Source of the DNA: JADKIH01 sp049363815
GTDB lineage: Bacteria; Bacteroidota; Bacteroidia; AKYH767-A; 2013-40CM-41-45
Direction of reading: 5' to 3'
Assembly (NCBI GenBank): GCA_049363815.1
Contig: JBMQEM010000098.1
Location: 4,449-68,448, forward strand
DNA length: 64,000 nt
Position numbers and translations under genes: made by a program. The notes below the pieces were generated by a model. It saw only the letters and a program-made list of their open reading frames with translations. It did not search any database and was not told the origin of the DNA. Shown here in pieces: positions 8,325-17,523 of the stretch; the first letter of the stretch is position 1; every line of letters starts with the position of its first letter.

Positions 8325-8353
8325 TTGTGAATTTAAAGCAAAAACTATATTTG
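8325..8353 (+). promoter_or_regulatory. Promoter of the first polysaccharide operon
   Basis: TTG (8325-8327) and a perfect TATATTTG (8346-8353) are separated by 18 nt and end 17 nt before the GTG start at 8371. This is the Bacteroidota -33/-7 arrangement and implies a very short leader of about 10 nt. Confidence 0.72.
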
Positions 8354-8370
8354 TGCCACAAAACTGAACT

Positions 8371-9570
8371 GTGCCCAAAGTCCTCATTATTATAAACAGG
8401 TTGAATTTAGGTGGTCCCGCTTTCCATGTGGCCACATTAACAAAATACCTTACCCCTGAATTTGAAGTTTTACTGGTTGCCGGAACAAAGGACGATTCTG
8501 AAGAAAGTTCGGACTATATTGTTAAGAATATGGGTTTGAACTTTGTGAATCTGCCGGAAATGCATCGCTCCATCCGTCCTTTGAAAGACTTTCGCTCATA
8601 CAAAGAATTAAGAAGAATGATCCGGGAATTCAAACCCGACATTGTTCATACTCATGCAGCAAAAGCAGGTGCCTTAGGCAGATTAGCTGCATTTCATGAA
8701 AAAGTTCCGGTGATCCTGCATACTTTTCACGGGCATGTTTTTCACAGCTATTTTTCTTCATTGAAATCAAGAATATTTCTGATGATTGAAAGATACCTGG
8801 CCAGGAAAAGTTCGGCAATCATTGCCATCAGTGAGCGACAGAAAAAAGAACTTACACTTAAATACAAGGTTTGTCCGGCTGCCAAAGTCCATACCATCCC
8901 TCTTGGATTTGACCTGCGTAAGTTTCAGGAAGACATCCCTGAAAAAAGGAGTTCTTTCAGGAAAAAGTATTTGCTCGAAGATGATGAAATAGCTGTCGGA
9001 ATCATTGGAAGATTAGTTCCGGTGAAAAACCATCCATTGTTTATGGCAAGTGCATCTTCTGTTCTGAAGCAGACAACCAGAAAAGTACGTTTCTTCATTA
9101 TTGGCGATGGCGAAAGCCGTGAACTACTTTTCAGGGAAGCAGAATCACTTGGAATGAACTATACTTATTTCAGATCAAAACCGGTGAAGGCCGACCTGAC
9201 ATTCTGCAGCTGGATCAAAGATGTAGATGTTGCAATTTCAGGACTTGATATTGTGGCCATCAGTTCACATAATGAAGGAACACCGGTCAGTCTGATCGAA
9301 GCACAAGCCGGCGACAAACCGGTGATCTCGACCAATGTGGGCGGAATAGAAAATGTTGTGATCAAGAATGACACTGCTTTACTGGTTGACAGCAACGACT
9401 ATAAAGAATATGCTGAGCAATTATTGCGATTGATCGAAGACGATGAACTCAGGAACCGTTTAGGAAATAATGGATGGGAATTTGTGCGTGAAAAATTCCA
9501 TTTTACCAGAATGATCAAGGAAGTTTCAATGTTATATAAGCAGTTACTAACTAAACGAAAGTGGCAGTAA
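8371..9570 (+). CDS. Glycosyltransferase family 4 protein
   Basis: 399 residues, GTG start just after a good promoter. It has the GT-B fold of family 4: an N-terminal acceptor domain beginning VLIIINRLNLGGPAFHVATL, and a C-terminal nucleotide-sugar domain with the GIIGRLVPVKNHPLF strand-turn, and the donor-binding stretch SSHNEGTPVSLIEAQA followed by GDKPVISTNVGGIENV. Such enzymes transfer sugars from nucleotide donors in the cytoplasm to lipid-linked acceptors. Acceptor and donor cannot be deduced. It is first in an operon with the Wza-like and Wzc-like genes and overlaps the upstream edge of the next frame, so it probably acts early in glycan repeat assembly. Confidence 0.9.
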   Translation: MPKVLIIINRLNLGGPAFHVATLTKYLTPEFEVLLVAGTKDDSEESSDYIVKNMGLNFVNLPEMHRSIRPLKDFRSYKELRRMIREFKPDIVHTHAAKAGALGRLAAFHEKVPVILHTFHGHVFHSYFSSLKSRIFLMIERYLARKSSAIIAISERQKKELTLKYKVCPAAKVHTIPLGFDLRKFQEDIPEKRSSFRKKYLLEDDEIAVGIIGRLVPVKNHPLFMASASSVLKQTTRKVRFFIIGDGESRELLFREAESLGMNYTYFRSKPVKADLTFCSWIKDVDVAISGLDIVAISSHNEGTPVSLIEAQAGDKPVISTNVGGIENVVIKNDTALLVDSNDYKEYAEQLLRLIEDDELRNRLGNNGWEFVREKFHFTRMIKEVSMLYKQLLTKRKWQ

Positions 9571-9623
9571 AAAAGGGTTTTCAATTCAACTTAATATTCT
9601 ATTTTTGTTGGCTAAGCAAAAAA

Positions 9624-10376
9624 ATGTATAGACTTCTCTTCATTCTAATTTTGTTGACATCCTGTCAGGGATTTAATCCAAACAGGATGTTCAAAACACC
9701 AAAAGGGTACGAATTTGCAAAAGACACAACGGTATCTTCTTCACCATTGGTGTACCTCATTCAACCCGGCGATAAGCTGGCCCTGAAGATCTACAGTAAT
9801 GATGGTTTTAAACTTGTGGATATCACTGCCTCAACTGCCTATAGTAGCGAGGGAAATTCAGCTATGGTTGATGTTACATTCAGTGTAGATAACGACAGCA
9901 CGGTAAAGTTGCCCATTATTGGAAGGATTGCAGTGGTCGGAAAAAGTATCCGGGAAGCTGAAAAACTTCTTGAAGAACTTTATTCTAAATATTACAACGA
10001 TCCTTTTATTATCATAAAAGTTACTAATCGGAATGCAATTGTTTTTCTAAACGATCTGGGCAGAGGAACTATTGTTCAGTTAAACAATGACAATACATCA
10101 CTCTATGAAGCACTGGCACAAGCCGGCGGAATCGGGGAATTAAGCAAATCATATAGTATAAAGATCTTACGTGGCGATCCGAAAAATCCTATGGTTTACA
10201 AAGCGGATATTTCAACAATAGAAGGATTAAAAACCTCAGAACTGAGAGTCTTATCGAATGACATCATCTATGTCGATGCCGGTTCAAGATTTACCAAAAG
10301 GATTTCAACAGATGTTCTTCCTATCATAGGAATTCTCTCTTCAGTTCTATTGATCGTTTCATATATTAATCGATAG
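9624..10376 (+). CDS. Wza-like polysaccharide export lipoprotein
   Basis: 250 residues from the preferred ATG (a longer frame from 9561 overlaps the previous gene and hides the signal). The N-terminus MYRLLFILILLTSC is a lipoprotein signal with Cys14. A Poly_export domain follows (YLIQPGDKLALKIYSNDGF ... VKLPIIGRIAVVGKSIREAE), then an SLBB-like segment (NTSLYEALAQAGGIGELSKS). A C-terminal hydrophobic helix (LPIIGILSSVLLIVSYI) resembles the outer-membrane-spanning helix of Wza. It is shorter than enteric Wza (about 380 residues), as is usual for Bacteroidota homologues. It would form the outer-membrane exit with the Wzc-like protein encoded 2 nt downstream. Confidence 0.9.
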   Translation: MYRLLFILILLTSCQGFNPNRMFKTPKGYEFAKDTTVSSSPLVYLIQPGDKLALKIYSNDGFKLVDITASTAYSSEGNSAMVDVTFSVDNDSTVKLPIIGRIAVVGKSIREAEKLLEELYSKYYNDPFIIIKVTNRNAIVFLNDLGRGTIVQLNNDNTSLYEALAQAGGIGELSKSYSIKILRGDPKNPMVYKADISTIEGLKTSELRVLSNDIIYVDAGSRFTKRISTDVLPIIGILSSVLLIVSYINR

Positions 10377-10377
10377 A

Positions 10378-12813
10378 ATGGCAAAGAAAAAAATCTCTCA
10401 TATAAACGAAGAGTTCGACCTGAAACTCTTTGCAATAATCGTAAAGAAGTATTTTTATGTATTGCTGACAGTCTTATTTTTCTCACTGGTAGGTTCCCTG
10501 CTCTATTTACGATATACTCATCCTGTTTATCAGTCCGAATCAGTCATCAAGATCGGAACAGTAAATAATGCAAATGCTGTCCTGAATATCCAGAATCCAC
10601 AATTCTATGATGCCATGGGAATGGGGAGCAATAATCTCGCGGGTAGCATAGAGCTGCTGAGATCAAAGTTAATGGTTGGACGTGTTCTGAATCAAATGCC
10701 TTTAGACATCAGTTATTATGCCCAGGGAAATGTATTGGATTACGAACTTTACCGTCAGACCCCTTTTGAGATCAGTTTTCTTCTTTCTGATTCCACTTTT
10801 TACGGAGTTCAGGTATTTGTAAACTTTCTTTCTGAAACACGATTTCAGTTACATTATTCATTTAACAACAATCTCGTTTCAGGGATCTATAATACTGAAC
10901 AATGGTATAATTCACCGGGAGTAAAATTCAAATTAAGGATAATTGATTATGAATTTATTATTGGGCAGCAGAAAAAGATCAAGCAGGATCCCTTTTACTT
11001 TTTCATAAATAATCCGGAAAGCCTGATCGACCGTTATTATAATAACATGGCAATTGTATTGACAAATCAGTTTGCCCAGACGGTTAAAATTTCTTTCAAA
11101 GACAGAAATCCACAGAAGGCAAGTGACTTTGTAAACACCATGGCGTCCGAATATGATCTTTATGTAAAAGAGAACAAATCAGCAGGTGCCAATAAGTCGA
11201 TTGAATTTATCAATGAAACCCTGTCCTCCATTGAAACGGAATTAAAGGAATCGGAGAAGAAACTTGAAGTATTCAAGCGATCCAACAAGATCACACAACC
11301 GACACAAAATGCAGAAGATGTATTGACGCATATCAATACCCTGATCGACCAGCGGACAGAATTCTCCTTGAACATTGCAGTACTGAACAGACTTGAAAAA
11401 GAAATAAAACTGAATAAGGAAGTCGACCAGCTGGTTCCACTTCTTGCCGGAACTGTGACCGACGATCTGATCAAACAAATGGTATCGAAGGTTCAGGAAA
11501 TGGAAGACCGGAAAGCCAATTTGCAATTTCAGGCAACACAAGCCAATGCTGCAATGATCGCTCTTGAAAAAGACATTGTTCGTCAGAGGGAAATGCTTTC
11601 AAATTCGATCATCAATTCAAGGAAATCTCTTACTGAAAAGATCAAGAGTGTCGATGAAAGAATCAGGGAGTTTGAAGGTGATTTTGCGGGACTACCAAGT
11701 AAAGAAGCAGAGTTGGCGCGTCTGGACAGGTTGTATCAGGTCAATCAGAAATTCTATCAGCTTTTACTTGAAAAGAAGATCGAATTTTCAATCAGTCGTG
11801 CCGGTATTGTTACTGACAACATCGTTCTCCAGCAAGGTACAACTCCTTACGGACCAATTACTCCAAACAGAAAACTGATACTTGCAGGAAGTCTGGTAGC
11901 TGGATTTGTATTCAGCTTCCTGCTGATCTTCCTTCGTTATCTTTTCTACAATGAAATTACATCGCTTGAAGAGATCAACCAATATACTGATGCAGCGATG
12001 CTTGGTATCATTCCAAAGTACAAAAGCTTGATCCCTGTATCGCAATTACTCGTTGATAAAAATCCTAAGTCCGCCATTTCAGAATCCTTCCGTTCTGTCC
12101 GGACGAATTTACAATTCATCAACAGCGATCCAGGTCCGAAAGTCATAGCTATTACATCAACAATTTCCGGAGAAGGAAAAACCTTTGTGGCCATCAACCT
12201 GGCCGGAGTAATTGCCTTCTCAGAAAAAAAGGTCCTGATCATTGACTTAGACATGCGGAAACCAAAGATCCATCTTGGTTTCAACGTTGAAAATAACAAA
12301 GGGATGAGTACCATCCTGATCGGAAAAGATGCTCCTGAGAATTGCATCAATAAAAGCAGCTTGAAAAATCTTGATTTCATTACTGCGGGACCAATTCCGC
12401 CGAATCCATCGGAGTTAATCCTCAGCAAGCGGATGTCGGAATTGATAGAGCAACTCAAAGCACAGTATGATATTGTGATCATCGATACACCGCCGGTTGG
12501 TATTGTAACTGATGGTGTTGAAGTAATAAAGAAAGCCGATTATCCATTGTATATCGTCAGGACATTATATTCTAAACGTGTCTTCCTTCAGAACCTGAAT
12601 AAAATGATCGAAGAAAATAAGATCACAAAATTATCGGTGATCCTGAATGGTGTGGATACAGCCCGTTTCAAATATGGATACGGTTATGGTTATGGATATG
12701 GCTATGGATACGGTTACGGTTATGGATATGGCTACGGATACTATGATGAAGATTCTAAGAAGAAGCCATTGTCACGCTGGCAAAAGTTTAAAAATAATTT
12801 CTTCACAAGTTAA
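10378..12813 (+). CDS. Wzc-like polysaccharide co-polymerase / tyrosine autokinase
   Basis: 811 residues. A Wzz domain begins after a cytoplasmic stub with TM1 at about 24-45. A long periplasmic region with coiled coils (about 265-305 and 360-460) contains a G-rich/GNVR-like segment (LPSKEAELARLDRLYQVNQK). TM2 is at about 500-522. The C-terminal BY-kinase has Walker A SGEGKT at 597-602, Walker A' VLIIDLDMRKPKIHLGF and Walker B YDIVIIDTPPVG. A tail of eleven Tyr-Gly pairs and then Tyr-Tyr provides 13 tyrosines for autophosphorylation. Family members control chain length and export through cycles of tyrosine phosphorylation. The gene sits between the Wza-like exporter and rfbC. Confidence 0.94.
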   Translation: MAKKKISHINEEFDLKLFAIIVKKYFYVLLTVLFFSLVGSLLYLRYTHPVYQSESVIKIGTVNNANAVLNIQNPQFYDAMGMGSNNLAGSIELLRSKLMVGRVLNQMPLDISYYAQGNVLDYELYRQTPFEISFLLSDSTFYGVQVFVNFLSETRFQLHYSFNNNLVSGIYNTEQWYNSPGVKFKLRIIDYEFIIGQQKKIKQDPFYFFINNPESLIDRYYNNMAIVLTNQFAQTVKISFKDRNPQKASDFVNTMASEYDLYVKENKSAGANKSIEFINETLSSIETELKESEKKLEVFKRSNKITQPTQNAEDVLTHINTLIDQRTEFSLNIAVLNRLEKEIKLNKEVDQLVPLLAGTVTDDLIKQMVSKVQEMEDRKANLQFQATQANAAMIALEKDIVRQREMLSNSIINSRKSLTEKIKSVDERIREFEGDFAGLPSKEAELARLDRLYQVNQKFYQLLLEKKIEFSISRAGIVTDNIVLQQGTTPYGPITPNRKLILAGSLVAGFVFSFLLIFLRYLFYNEITSLEEINQYTDAAMLGIIPKYKSLIPVSQLLVDKNPKSAISESFRSVRTNLQFINSDPGPKVIAITSTISGEGKTFVAINLAGVIAFSEKKVLIIDLDMRKPKIHLGFNVENNKGMSTILIGKDAPENCINKSSLKNLDFITAGPIPPNPSELILSKRMSELIEQLKAQYDIVIIDTPPVGIVTDGVEVIKKADYPLYIVRTLYSKRVFLQNLNKMIEENKITKLSVILNGVDTARFKYGYGYGYGYGYGYGYGYGYGYGYYDEDSKKKPLSRWQKFKNNFFTS
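12673..12744 (+). repeat. Tyr-Gly coding microsatellite in the Wzc-like tail
   Basis: Eleven tandem TAY-GGN hexamers followed by TAC-TAT. Synonymous changes form a partial 12-bp higher-order unit (GGTTATGGATAT-like). Loss or gain of 6-bp units would keep the frame and only change the number of tyrosines. Confidence 0.9.
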
Positions 12814-12819
12814 ATTTCA

Positions 12820-13365
12820 GTGATGAAAATTAAAGAAACACCAATTGCCGGAGTATTATTGATTGAGCCAAGGGTTTTTACTGATTCGCGCGGAACTTTT
12901 TTTGAATCGTTCAATGAAAAAAGTCTGAAGGAAGCCGGATTAAATTTTGACTTTGTTCAGGATAACCAATCGGTCAGTAAAAAAAATGTGATCCGCGGAT
13001 TACATTTTCAGCGCCCTCCCTATGAACAAGGGAAACTGGTTCGGGTGATCAAAGGAAGTGTGATCGATATAGCGCTGGATCTCCGTAAAGGCTCTTCTAC
13101 TTTCGGAAGGCACTATGATATTGAGTTGAACGATAAGAATAATCTGATGCTATGGATCCCTCCCGGGTTTGCGCACGGATTTTCGGTGCTTGAAGATGAC
13201 ACTGTATTCTTGTATAAAGTCACGAATTACTATCATGCTGCATCTGAAAGTGGTATTATCTATAACGACATTGATCTGAATATTAACTGGGGTGTAAAAG
13301 ATGCTATAGTATCGGAGAAGGATAAAGTTCTTCCTTCTTATAAGGATTACTGCCTGAATCTATAA
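12820..13365 (+). CDS. rfbC: dTDP-4-dehydrorhamnose 3,5-epimerase
   Basis: 181 residues, the usual length of RmlC/RfbC. The cupin carries the family marks: VFTDSRGTFFESFNE near the start, the active-site histidine in VIRGLHFQRPPYEQGKLVRV, DIALDLRKGSSTFG, and PPGFAHGFSVLEDDT with the second conserved His. The enzyme epimerises C3 and C5 of dTDP-4-keto-6-deoxyglucose in dTDP-L-rhamnose synthesis. The partner genes rmlA, rmlB and rmlD are not in this window, so they must lie elsewhere or the product feeds another 6-deoxyhexose. It is six bases after the kinase gene and clearly in the same operon. Confidence 0.93.
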   Translation: MMKIKETPIAGVLLIEPRVFTDSRGTFFESFNEKSLKEAGLNFDFVQDNQSVSKKNVIRGLHFQRPPYEQGKLVRVIKGSVIDIALDLRKGSSTFGRHYDIELNDKNNLMLWIPPGFAHGFSVLEDDTVFLYKVTNYYHAASESGIIYNDIDLNINWGVKDAIVSEKDKVLPSYKDYCLNL

Positions 13366-13406
13366 ACCATTGGCTAAAAGAGGTAGTTAAACTACCCAAG
13401 AGAAAC

Positions 13407-14486
13407 ATGATTGACAAAAATCCTGATTATTACTTCATAGTTTACTTGCTGTATTTTATTGTCTCAGGGATCTTTTCATTTCTGATCAATAACCTCTTCC
13501 TGAAGTTTGTCAAGACATTAGGGATCAGAAATCAGGATGACACAGTGATCAGGTGGGGCTCACAATCCAAACCTGCTGTAGGCGGATTTTCCTTTTACAT
13601 CATCTTTCTCTTATCGATCATCATCTACCCTATTTTCTTTGATAGCAGTCAGGTGTTTCTCAATAAGCAATTCATAGGAATACTACTGGCAGGAATGCTG
13701 GGCTTTTTATTGGGACTGGCTGATGATGCCTATAATACAAGACCATTGCTGAAACTCTTCACTCAGATCACCTGTGCAATAATTTTGCTAGTGACCGGAT
13801 CAGAGATAACATTGAGTTATGTAGAGATCATCAACTATATCATAACGATCGTTTGGGTGGTCGGGATCATGAACAGCCTGAACATGCTTGATAACATGGA
13901 TGCGATCTCTACAACAGTGTCGATCAGTATCATACTTTCAGCATTAACTGTAATGTTGTTTCATCAGGAATACAATAGTGTTTACTTCATTATTATGCTT
14001 GGTGTAATGGCATCACTTGCAGGTTTTCTGTTCTTCAACTGGCATCCGTCGAAGATGTACATGGGTGATACAGGAAGTCAGTTTCTCGGTGTTTTTCTGG
14101 CAGCAATGGGTATCCGGTACTTATGGAATGCGGAACCGCCTTCCGGCGATCTGATCAGTGCAAGGAATCTGTTTCTCCCTTTGATCGTATTTCTTATGCC
14201 AATCATCGACACAACAACTGTGGTGATCAACAGAATGTCGAAAGGAAAAAGTCCTTTTGTCGGCGGGAAGGATCACACCACACATGCGTTGGCTTATCTT
14301 GGATTAAGTGACCGACAAGTTGCTTTGGTTTTCTGGGCAGTGACGTTAATGAGTTTGCTTTTGGTGATCATCATGGAAAAATACCTCAAGCAATGGACAC
14401 ATGTGTACTCAATACTTTTCAGTGCATATATCCTTACTATGTTTTCGATCTTCTTTTATGCTGCGAGGTCGGTGAAGGATAAGTAG
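13407..14486 (+). CDS. WecA/MraY-family undecaprenyl-phosphate sugar-1-phosphate transferase
   Basis: 359 residues with about ten membrane helices. The family's cytoplasmic catalytic motifs are visible: GLADDAYNTRPLLKL (the Asp-Asp pair), MNSLNMLDNMDAIS (metal and nucleotide site), MYMGDTGSQFLG, and the late histidine loop GGKDHTTHALAYLGLS. Enzymes of this family start lipid-linked glycans by moving an N-acetylhexosamine-1-phosphate from UDP-sugar onto undecaprenyl phosphate at the inner membrane. WecA (polysaccharide) fits better than MraY because of the polysaccharide context and the lack of other murein genes. It is the last gene of the first operon. Confidence 0.88.
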   Translation: MIDKNPDYYFIVYLLYFIVSGIFSFLINNLFLKFVKTLGIRNQDDTVIRWGSQSKPAVGGFSFYIIFLLSIIIYPIFFDSSQVFLNKQFIGILLAGMLGFLLGLADDAYNTRPLLKLFTQITCAIILLVTGSEITLSYVEIINYIITIVWVVGIMNSLNMLDNMDAISTTVSISIILSALTVMLFHQEYNSVYFIIMLGVMASLAGFLFFNWHPSKMYMGDTGSQFLGVFLAAMGIRYLWNAEPPSGDLISARNLFLPLIVFLMPIIDTTTVVINRMSKGKSPFVGGKDHTTHALAYLGLSDRQVALVFWAVTLMSLLLVIIMEKYLKQWTHVYSILFSAYILTMFSIFFYAARSVKDK

Positions 14487-14603
14487 GAGTTGGAATTAAC
14501 AGGTTGAAGGATACAAGTTCGCTTCGTATTCACCTACAAGGTAAAACTGTGATCCAATACTTTCCAATAAAAATCAACTTTGGTAATTTCTGTGGCCTAT
14601 AAA

Positions 14604-15194
14604 TTATATTACTGACGATTCCACCTTATTAAGATAATCGACAAGTTTCCTCACTGCAACTCCCCTATGACTAATTGCATTTTTTTCAGCATCTGTCATT
14701 TCTGCAAATGTTTTTTCAAAACCATCCGGGAGAAATACCGGATCATAGCCAAAGCCTTTATCACCCGATTCACTTTCAGTGATCCTGCCTTCCACTACAC
14801 CTTCAAATGTAATATCTGCTCCATCGATCATCAGACAAATTGCTGTTCTGAATCTTGCGCGCCGGTTTTCAATGCCTTTCAATTCTGTCAGCAGTTTTTT
14901 GATATTATCTTCAGACTTACCTGCAGGACCTGCAAAACGCGCTGAGTAAACTCCGGGTCTTCCACCCAGAGCATCGACTTCCAAACCGGTGTCGTCTGCA
15001 AAACAATTCATTCCGAATTTTTCATAGATATACCGGGCTTTGATAAAAGCATTTTCAGGAATGGTACTTCCTGTCTCAGCAATCTCATCTTCGCTGTCAA
15101 TATCTTTTAAACTCAATATCTCAATAGATGTGGGAAGTAACTGCTTTACCTCTTTCAACTTATTATTGTTATTTGTCGCGAAAACCAGCTTCAT
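14604..15194 (-). CDS. rdgB: XTP/dITP diphosphatase (RdgB/HAM1)
   Basis: 196 residues, full length. The N-terminus MKLVFATNNNNKLKEV is the family signature (T/S-x-N-x-x-K). ADDTGLEVDALGGRPGVYSARFAG carries the catalytic Asp and the substrate loop. FGYDPVFLP and AISHRGVAVRKL complete the active site. The enzyme hydrolyses non-canonical purine nucleoside triphosphates such as dITP and XTP, keeping them out of DNA. It is a housekeeping gene lying between two polysaccharide operons on the opposite strand, with no visible link to them. Confidence 0.95.
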   Translation of the reverse strand: MKLVFATNNNNKLKEVKQLLPTSIEILSLKDIDSEDEIAETGSTIPENAFIKARYIYEKFGMNCFADDTGLEVDALGGRPGVYSARFAGPAGKSEDNIKKLLTELKGIENRRARFRTAICLMIDGADITFEGVVEGRITESESGDKGFGYDPVFLPDGFEKTFAEMTDAEKNAISHRGVAVRKLVDYLNKVESSVI

Positions 15195-15263
15195 ATAGTT
15201 TCAATTTGTCAGAGCAAAATAGGTTTTTTATAGGGATAATTTTATGAGATATCTGTTTTTTAT

Positions 15264-15315
15264 AAAGTCAAAGGTCAGAGGCCTTACATGACACTTGAAC
15301 TTTGACCCTTGACCT
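15264..15315. repeat. Period-7 intergenic repeat
   Basis: Three tandem heptamers TTGAACT, TTGACCC, TTGACCT (15295-15315) face two imperfect inverted units (AAGTCA and AAGGTCA, about 15265-15277). This is the same style of repeat as at 2071-2162, placed in the divergent spacer between rdgB and gmd. Confidence 0.75.
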
Positions 15316-15368
15316 AAATAATTCAAGCTTCTCCCCAGCCAGTACTTACCAATCAGTCAAAAAAACCC

Positions 15369-15376
15369 TATATTTG
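15369..15376 (+). promoter_or_regulatory. -7 element of the gmd-fcl promoter
   Basis: Perfect TATATTTG ending 17 nt before the gmd ATG, the same distance as at the 8371 start. The upstream -33 element is weak (TTAC near 15345). Confidence 0.6.
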
Positions 15377-15393
15377 GCATCTTACTCTTCAAT

Positions 15394-16506
15394 ATGAAAG
15401 TTGCATTAATTACAGGCATAACAGGACAAGATGGTGCTTATTTAGCAGAATTTCTGCTAAATAAAGGGTACATGGTTCATGGTATAAAACGGAGGAGTTC
15501 GCTCTTTAATACCGATCGTATAGACCATTTGTATCTTGATCCGCATGAGAAAAATATCAATTTCAAATTGCACTATGGTGATCTGACCGATAGCACAAAT
15601 CTGATCCGCATCATTCAGGAAGTGCAACCGGATGAGATCTATAATCTGGGTGCTATGTCGCATGTGAAAGTGAGTTTTGAAACTCCTGAATACACTGCCA
15701 ATGCTGATGGTATCGGAACCTTAAGAATTCTTGAAGCAATTCGCATCCTAGGGCTTTCGAAAAAAACGAAATTCTATCAGGCTTCTACATCTGAATTGTA
15801 TGGTCTTGTACAACAAGTTCCGCAATCGGAAACTACGCCTTTTTATCCGCGCTCACCATATGCTATTGCCAAATTATATGCTTACTGGATGACTGTGAAT
15901 TACAGGGAAGCATATGGAATGTTTGCTGCCAATGGAATTCTGTTCAATCATGAATCACCGTTGCGTGGAGAAACTTTTGTTTCAAGAAAAATAACACGGG
16001 GAGTTGCCAGAATCGTTCTTGGATTGCAGGACCAACTTTACCTTGGAAACATTGACTCCAAGCGTGACTGGGGACATGCTAAAGATTATGTTGAAGCCAT
16101 GTACCTCATTCTTCAGCAGGAAAAACCGGAAGATTTTGTGATCGCAACCGGAAAGACTACCACAGTTCGTGAATTTCTTGAAATGTCATTCGCAGAAGTT
16201 GGGATCAAAATTGAATTCAAGGGTACAGGGGTAAACGAAATTGCAACTGTAGTTTCCTGTTCAAATGCGAATTATAATTTACCTGCAGGCAAAGTTGTAT
16301 TGAGTATCGACGAGAAATATTTCAGGCCTACAGAAGTTGATCTTCTTTTGGGTGACCCTTCTAAAGCTGAAAAGCAATTGGGATGGAAACCGAAATACGA
16401 CCTGAAAATGCTGGTAAAGGAAATGATGGAAAGTGATCTTGAACTTTTCAAAAAAGACAAATATTTAAAAGACGGTGGACATAACGTTTTAAATTATCAT
16501 GAATAA
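15394..16506 (+). CDS. gmd: GDP-mannose 4,6-dehydratase
   Basis: 370 residues, typical length. Extended SDR with the NADP-binding loop TGITGQDGAYLAEFLL (glycine-rich motif from residue 7), the arginine-rich HGIKRRSSLFNTDRIDHLY segment, and the active-site Tyr156-xxx-Lys160 in SPYAIAKLYAYW. FNHESPLRGETFVSRKITR and KRDWGHAKDYVEAM match the substrate-binding parts of the family. It converts GDP-D-mannose to GDP-4-keto-6-deoxymannose. The next gene (8-nt overlap) makes GDP-L-fucose from it, so fucose or a related sugar is probably part of the glycan made here. Confidence 0.96.
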   Translation: MKVALITGITGQDGAYLAEFLLNKGYMVHGIKRRSSLFNTDRIDHLYLDPHEKNINFKLHYGDLTDSTNLIRIIQEVQPDEIYNLGAMSHVKVSFETPEYTANADGIGTLRILEAIRILGLSKKTKFYQASTSELYGLVQQVPQSETTPFYPRSPYAIAKLYAYWMTVNYREAYGMFAANGILFNHESPLRGETFVSRKITRGVARIVLGLQDQLYLGNIDSKRDWGHAKDYVEAMYLILQQEKPEDFVIATGKTTTVREFLEMSFAEVGIKIEFKGTGVNEIATVVSCSNANYNLPAGKVVLSIDEKYFRPTEVDLLLGDPSKAEKQLGWKPKYDLKMLVKEMMESDLELFKKDKYLKDGGHNVLNYHE

Positions 16507-17434
16507 AAGTTCTAAAATTTTTGTCGCCGGTCACAGGGGAATGGTTGGTTCAGCTATTGTCAGAGTGCTTGAGACAAATGGTTTCCATAATCTGGTCTTA
16601 CGTACTTCAGCCGAACTTGACTTACGAAACCAACAAGCGGTAAATGAATTTTTCTATAGTGAAAAACCGGAATACGCATTTTTAGCAGCAGCGAAAGTTG
16701 GTGGAATAAATGCGAACAATATTTACCGGGCAGAATTTTTATACGACAACCTTGCAATTGAGCTCAACGTTATCGAAGCTGCGAAGCAAAATGATGTAAA
16801 GAAATTGTTATTCCTTGGCTCTTCGTGTATTTATCCAAAATCTGCTCCACAGCCTCTGAAAGAAGAATATCTTCTGACAGGAATTCTTGAATCTACCAAT
16901 GAACCCTATGCAATTGCAAAAATTGCAGGTATAAAACTTTGCGAAGCTTATCGTTCACAGTATGGTTGTAATTTTATTTCAGCAATGCCGACGAATTTAT
17001 ACGGCCCAAATGACAATTACGATCTGGAAAAGTCGCATGTACTTCCGGCTTTGATCCGTAAATTTCATGAAGCAAAGATCAACGGCTCCGATGAAGTGGT
17101 AGTTTGGGGTAGCGGTAAACCGATGCGTGAATTTTTACACGTTGATGATCTGGCAAGTGCCTGCCTGATTTTGATGCAGAATTATGACGATGCCGGCTTT
17201 TTAAATATTGGTTTTGGAAGCGATATCAGTATTTCAGATCTGTCTGTTCTGATCTCTGAAATAGTTGGCTTTAAAGGCAGAATTGTTTTTGATACTAAAC
17301 GTGCCGACGGTACTGTAAGAAAATTAATGGATTCATCTAAAATTCAGGCTCTTGGATGGAGTCCGAAAATAGGCTTAAGTGACGGTATATCAAGCACATA
17401 CAACCTCTTCCATAAACAACTTTCTCAAATCTGA
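16499..17434 (+). CDS. fcl: GDP-L-fucose synthase
   Basis: 311 residues. SDR with the nucleotide loop FVAGHRGMVGSAIVRVL, the segment AAAKVGGINANN typical of Fcl, LFLGSSCIYPK, and catalytic Tyr137-xxx-Lys141 in EPYAIAKIAGIKLCEAY. It carries out the epimerisation and NADPH reduction turning GDP-4-keto-6-deoxymannose into GDP-L-fucose. It overlaps gmd by 8 nt and is clearly co-translated with it. Confidence 0.96.
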   Translation: MNKSSKIFVAGHRGMVGSAIVRVLETNGFHNLVLRTSAELDLRNQQAVNEFFYSEKPEYAFLAAAKVGGINANNIYRAEFLYDNLAIELNVIEAAKQNDVKKLLFLGSSCIYPKSAPQPLKEEYLLTGILESTNEPYAIAKIAGIKLCEAYRSQYGCNFISAMPTNLYGPNDNYDLEKSHVLPALIRKFHEAKINGSDEVVVWGSGKPMREFLHVDDLASACLILMQNYDDAGFLNIGFGSDISISDLSVLISEIVGFKGRIVFDTKRADGTVRKLMDSSKIQALGWSPKIGLSDGISSTYNLFHKQLSQI

Positions 17435-17523
17435 TTTCAGAACTTTAGAGTAGGGATTTTCGTATGCAGAGTAACGGATGAGAAAACAATCTGATCCGGA
17501 AAAACTCAAATCAATCTATTTAG

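Noticed and set aside
9561..9623. Upstream start of the Wza-like gene
   Set aside because: The extension overlaps the glycosyltransferase gene and hides an otherwise clear lipobox.
12673..12744. Microsatellite as a frame-shifting phase-variation switch
   Set aside because: Units are 6 bp, so slippage keeps the reading frame; on/off switching is not expected.
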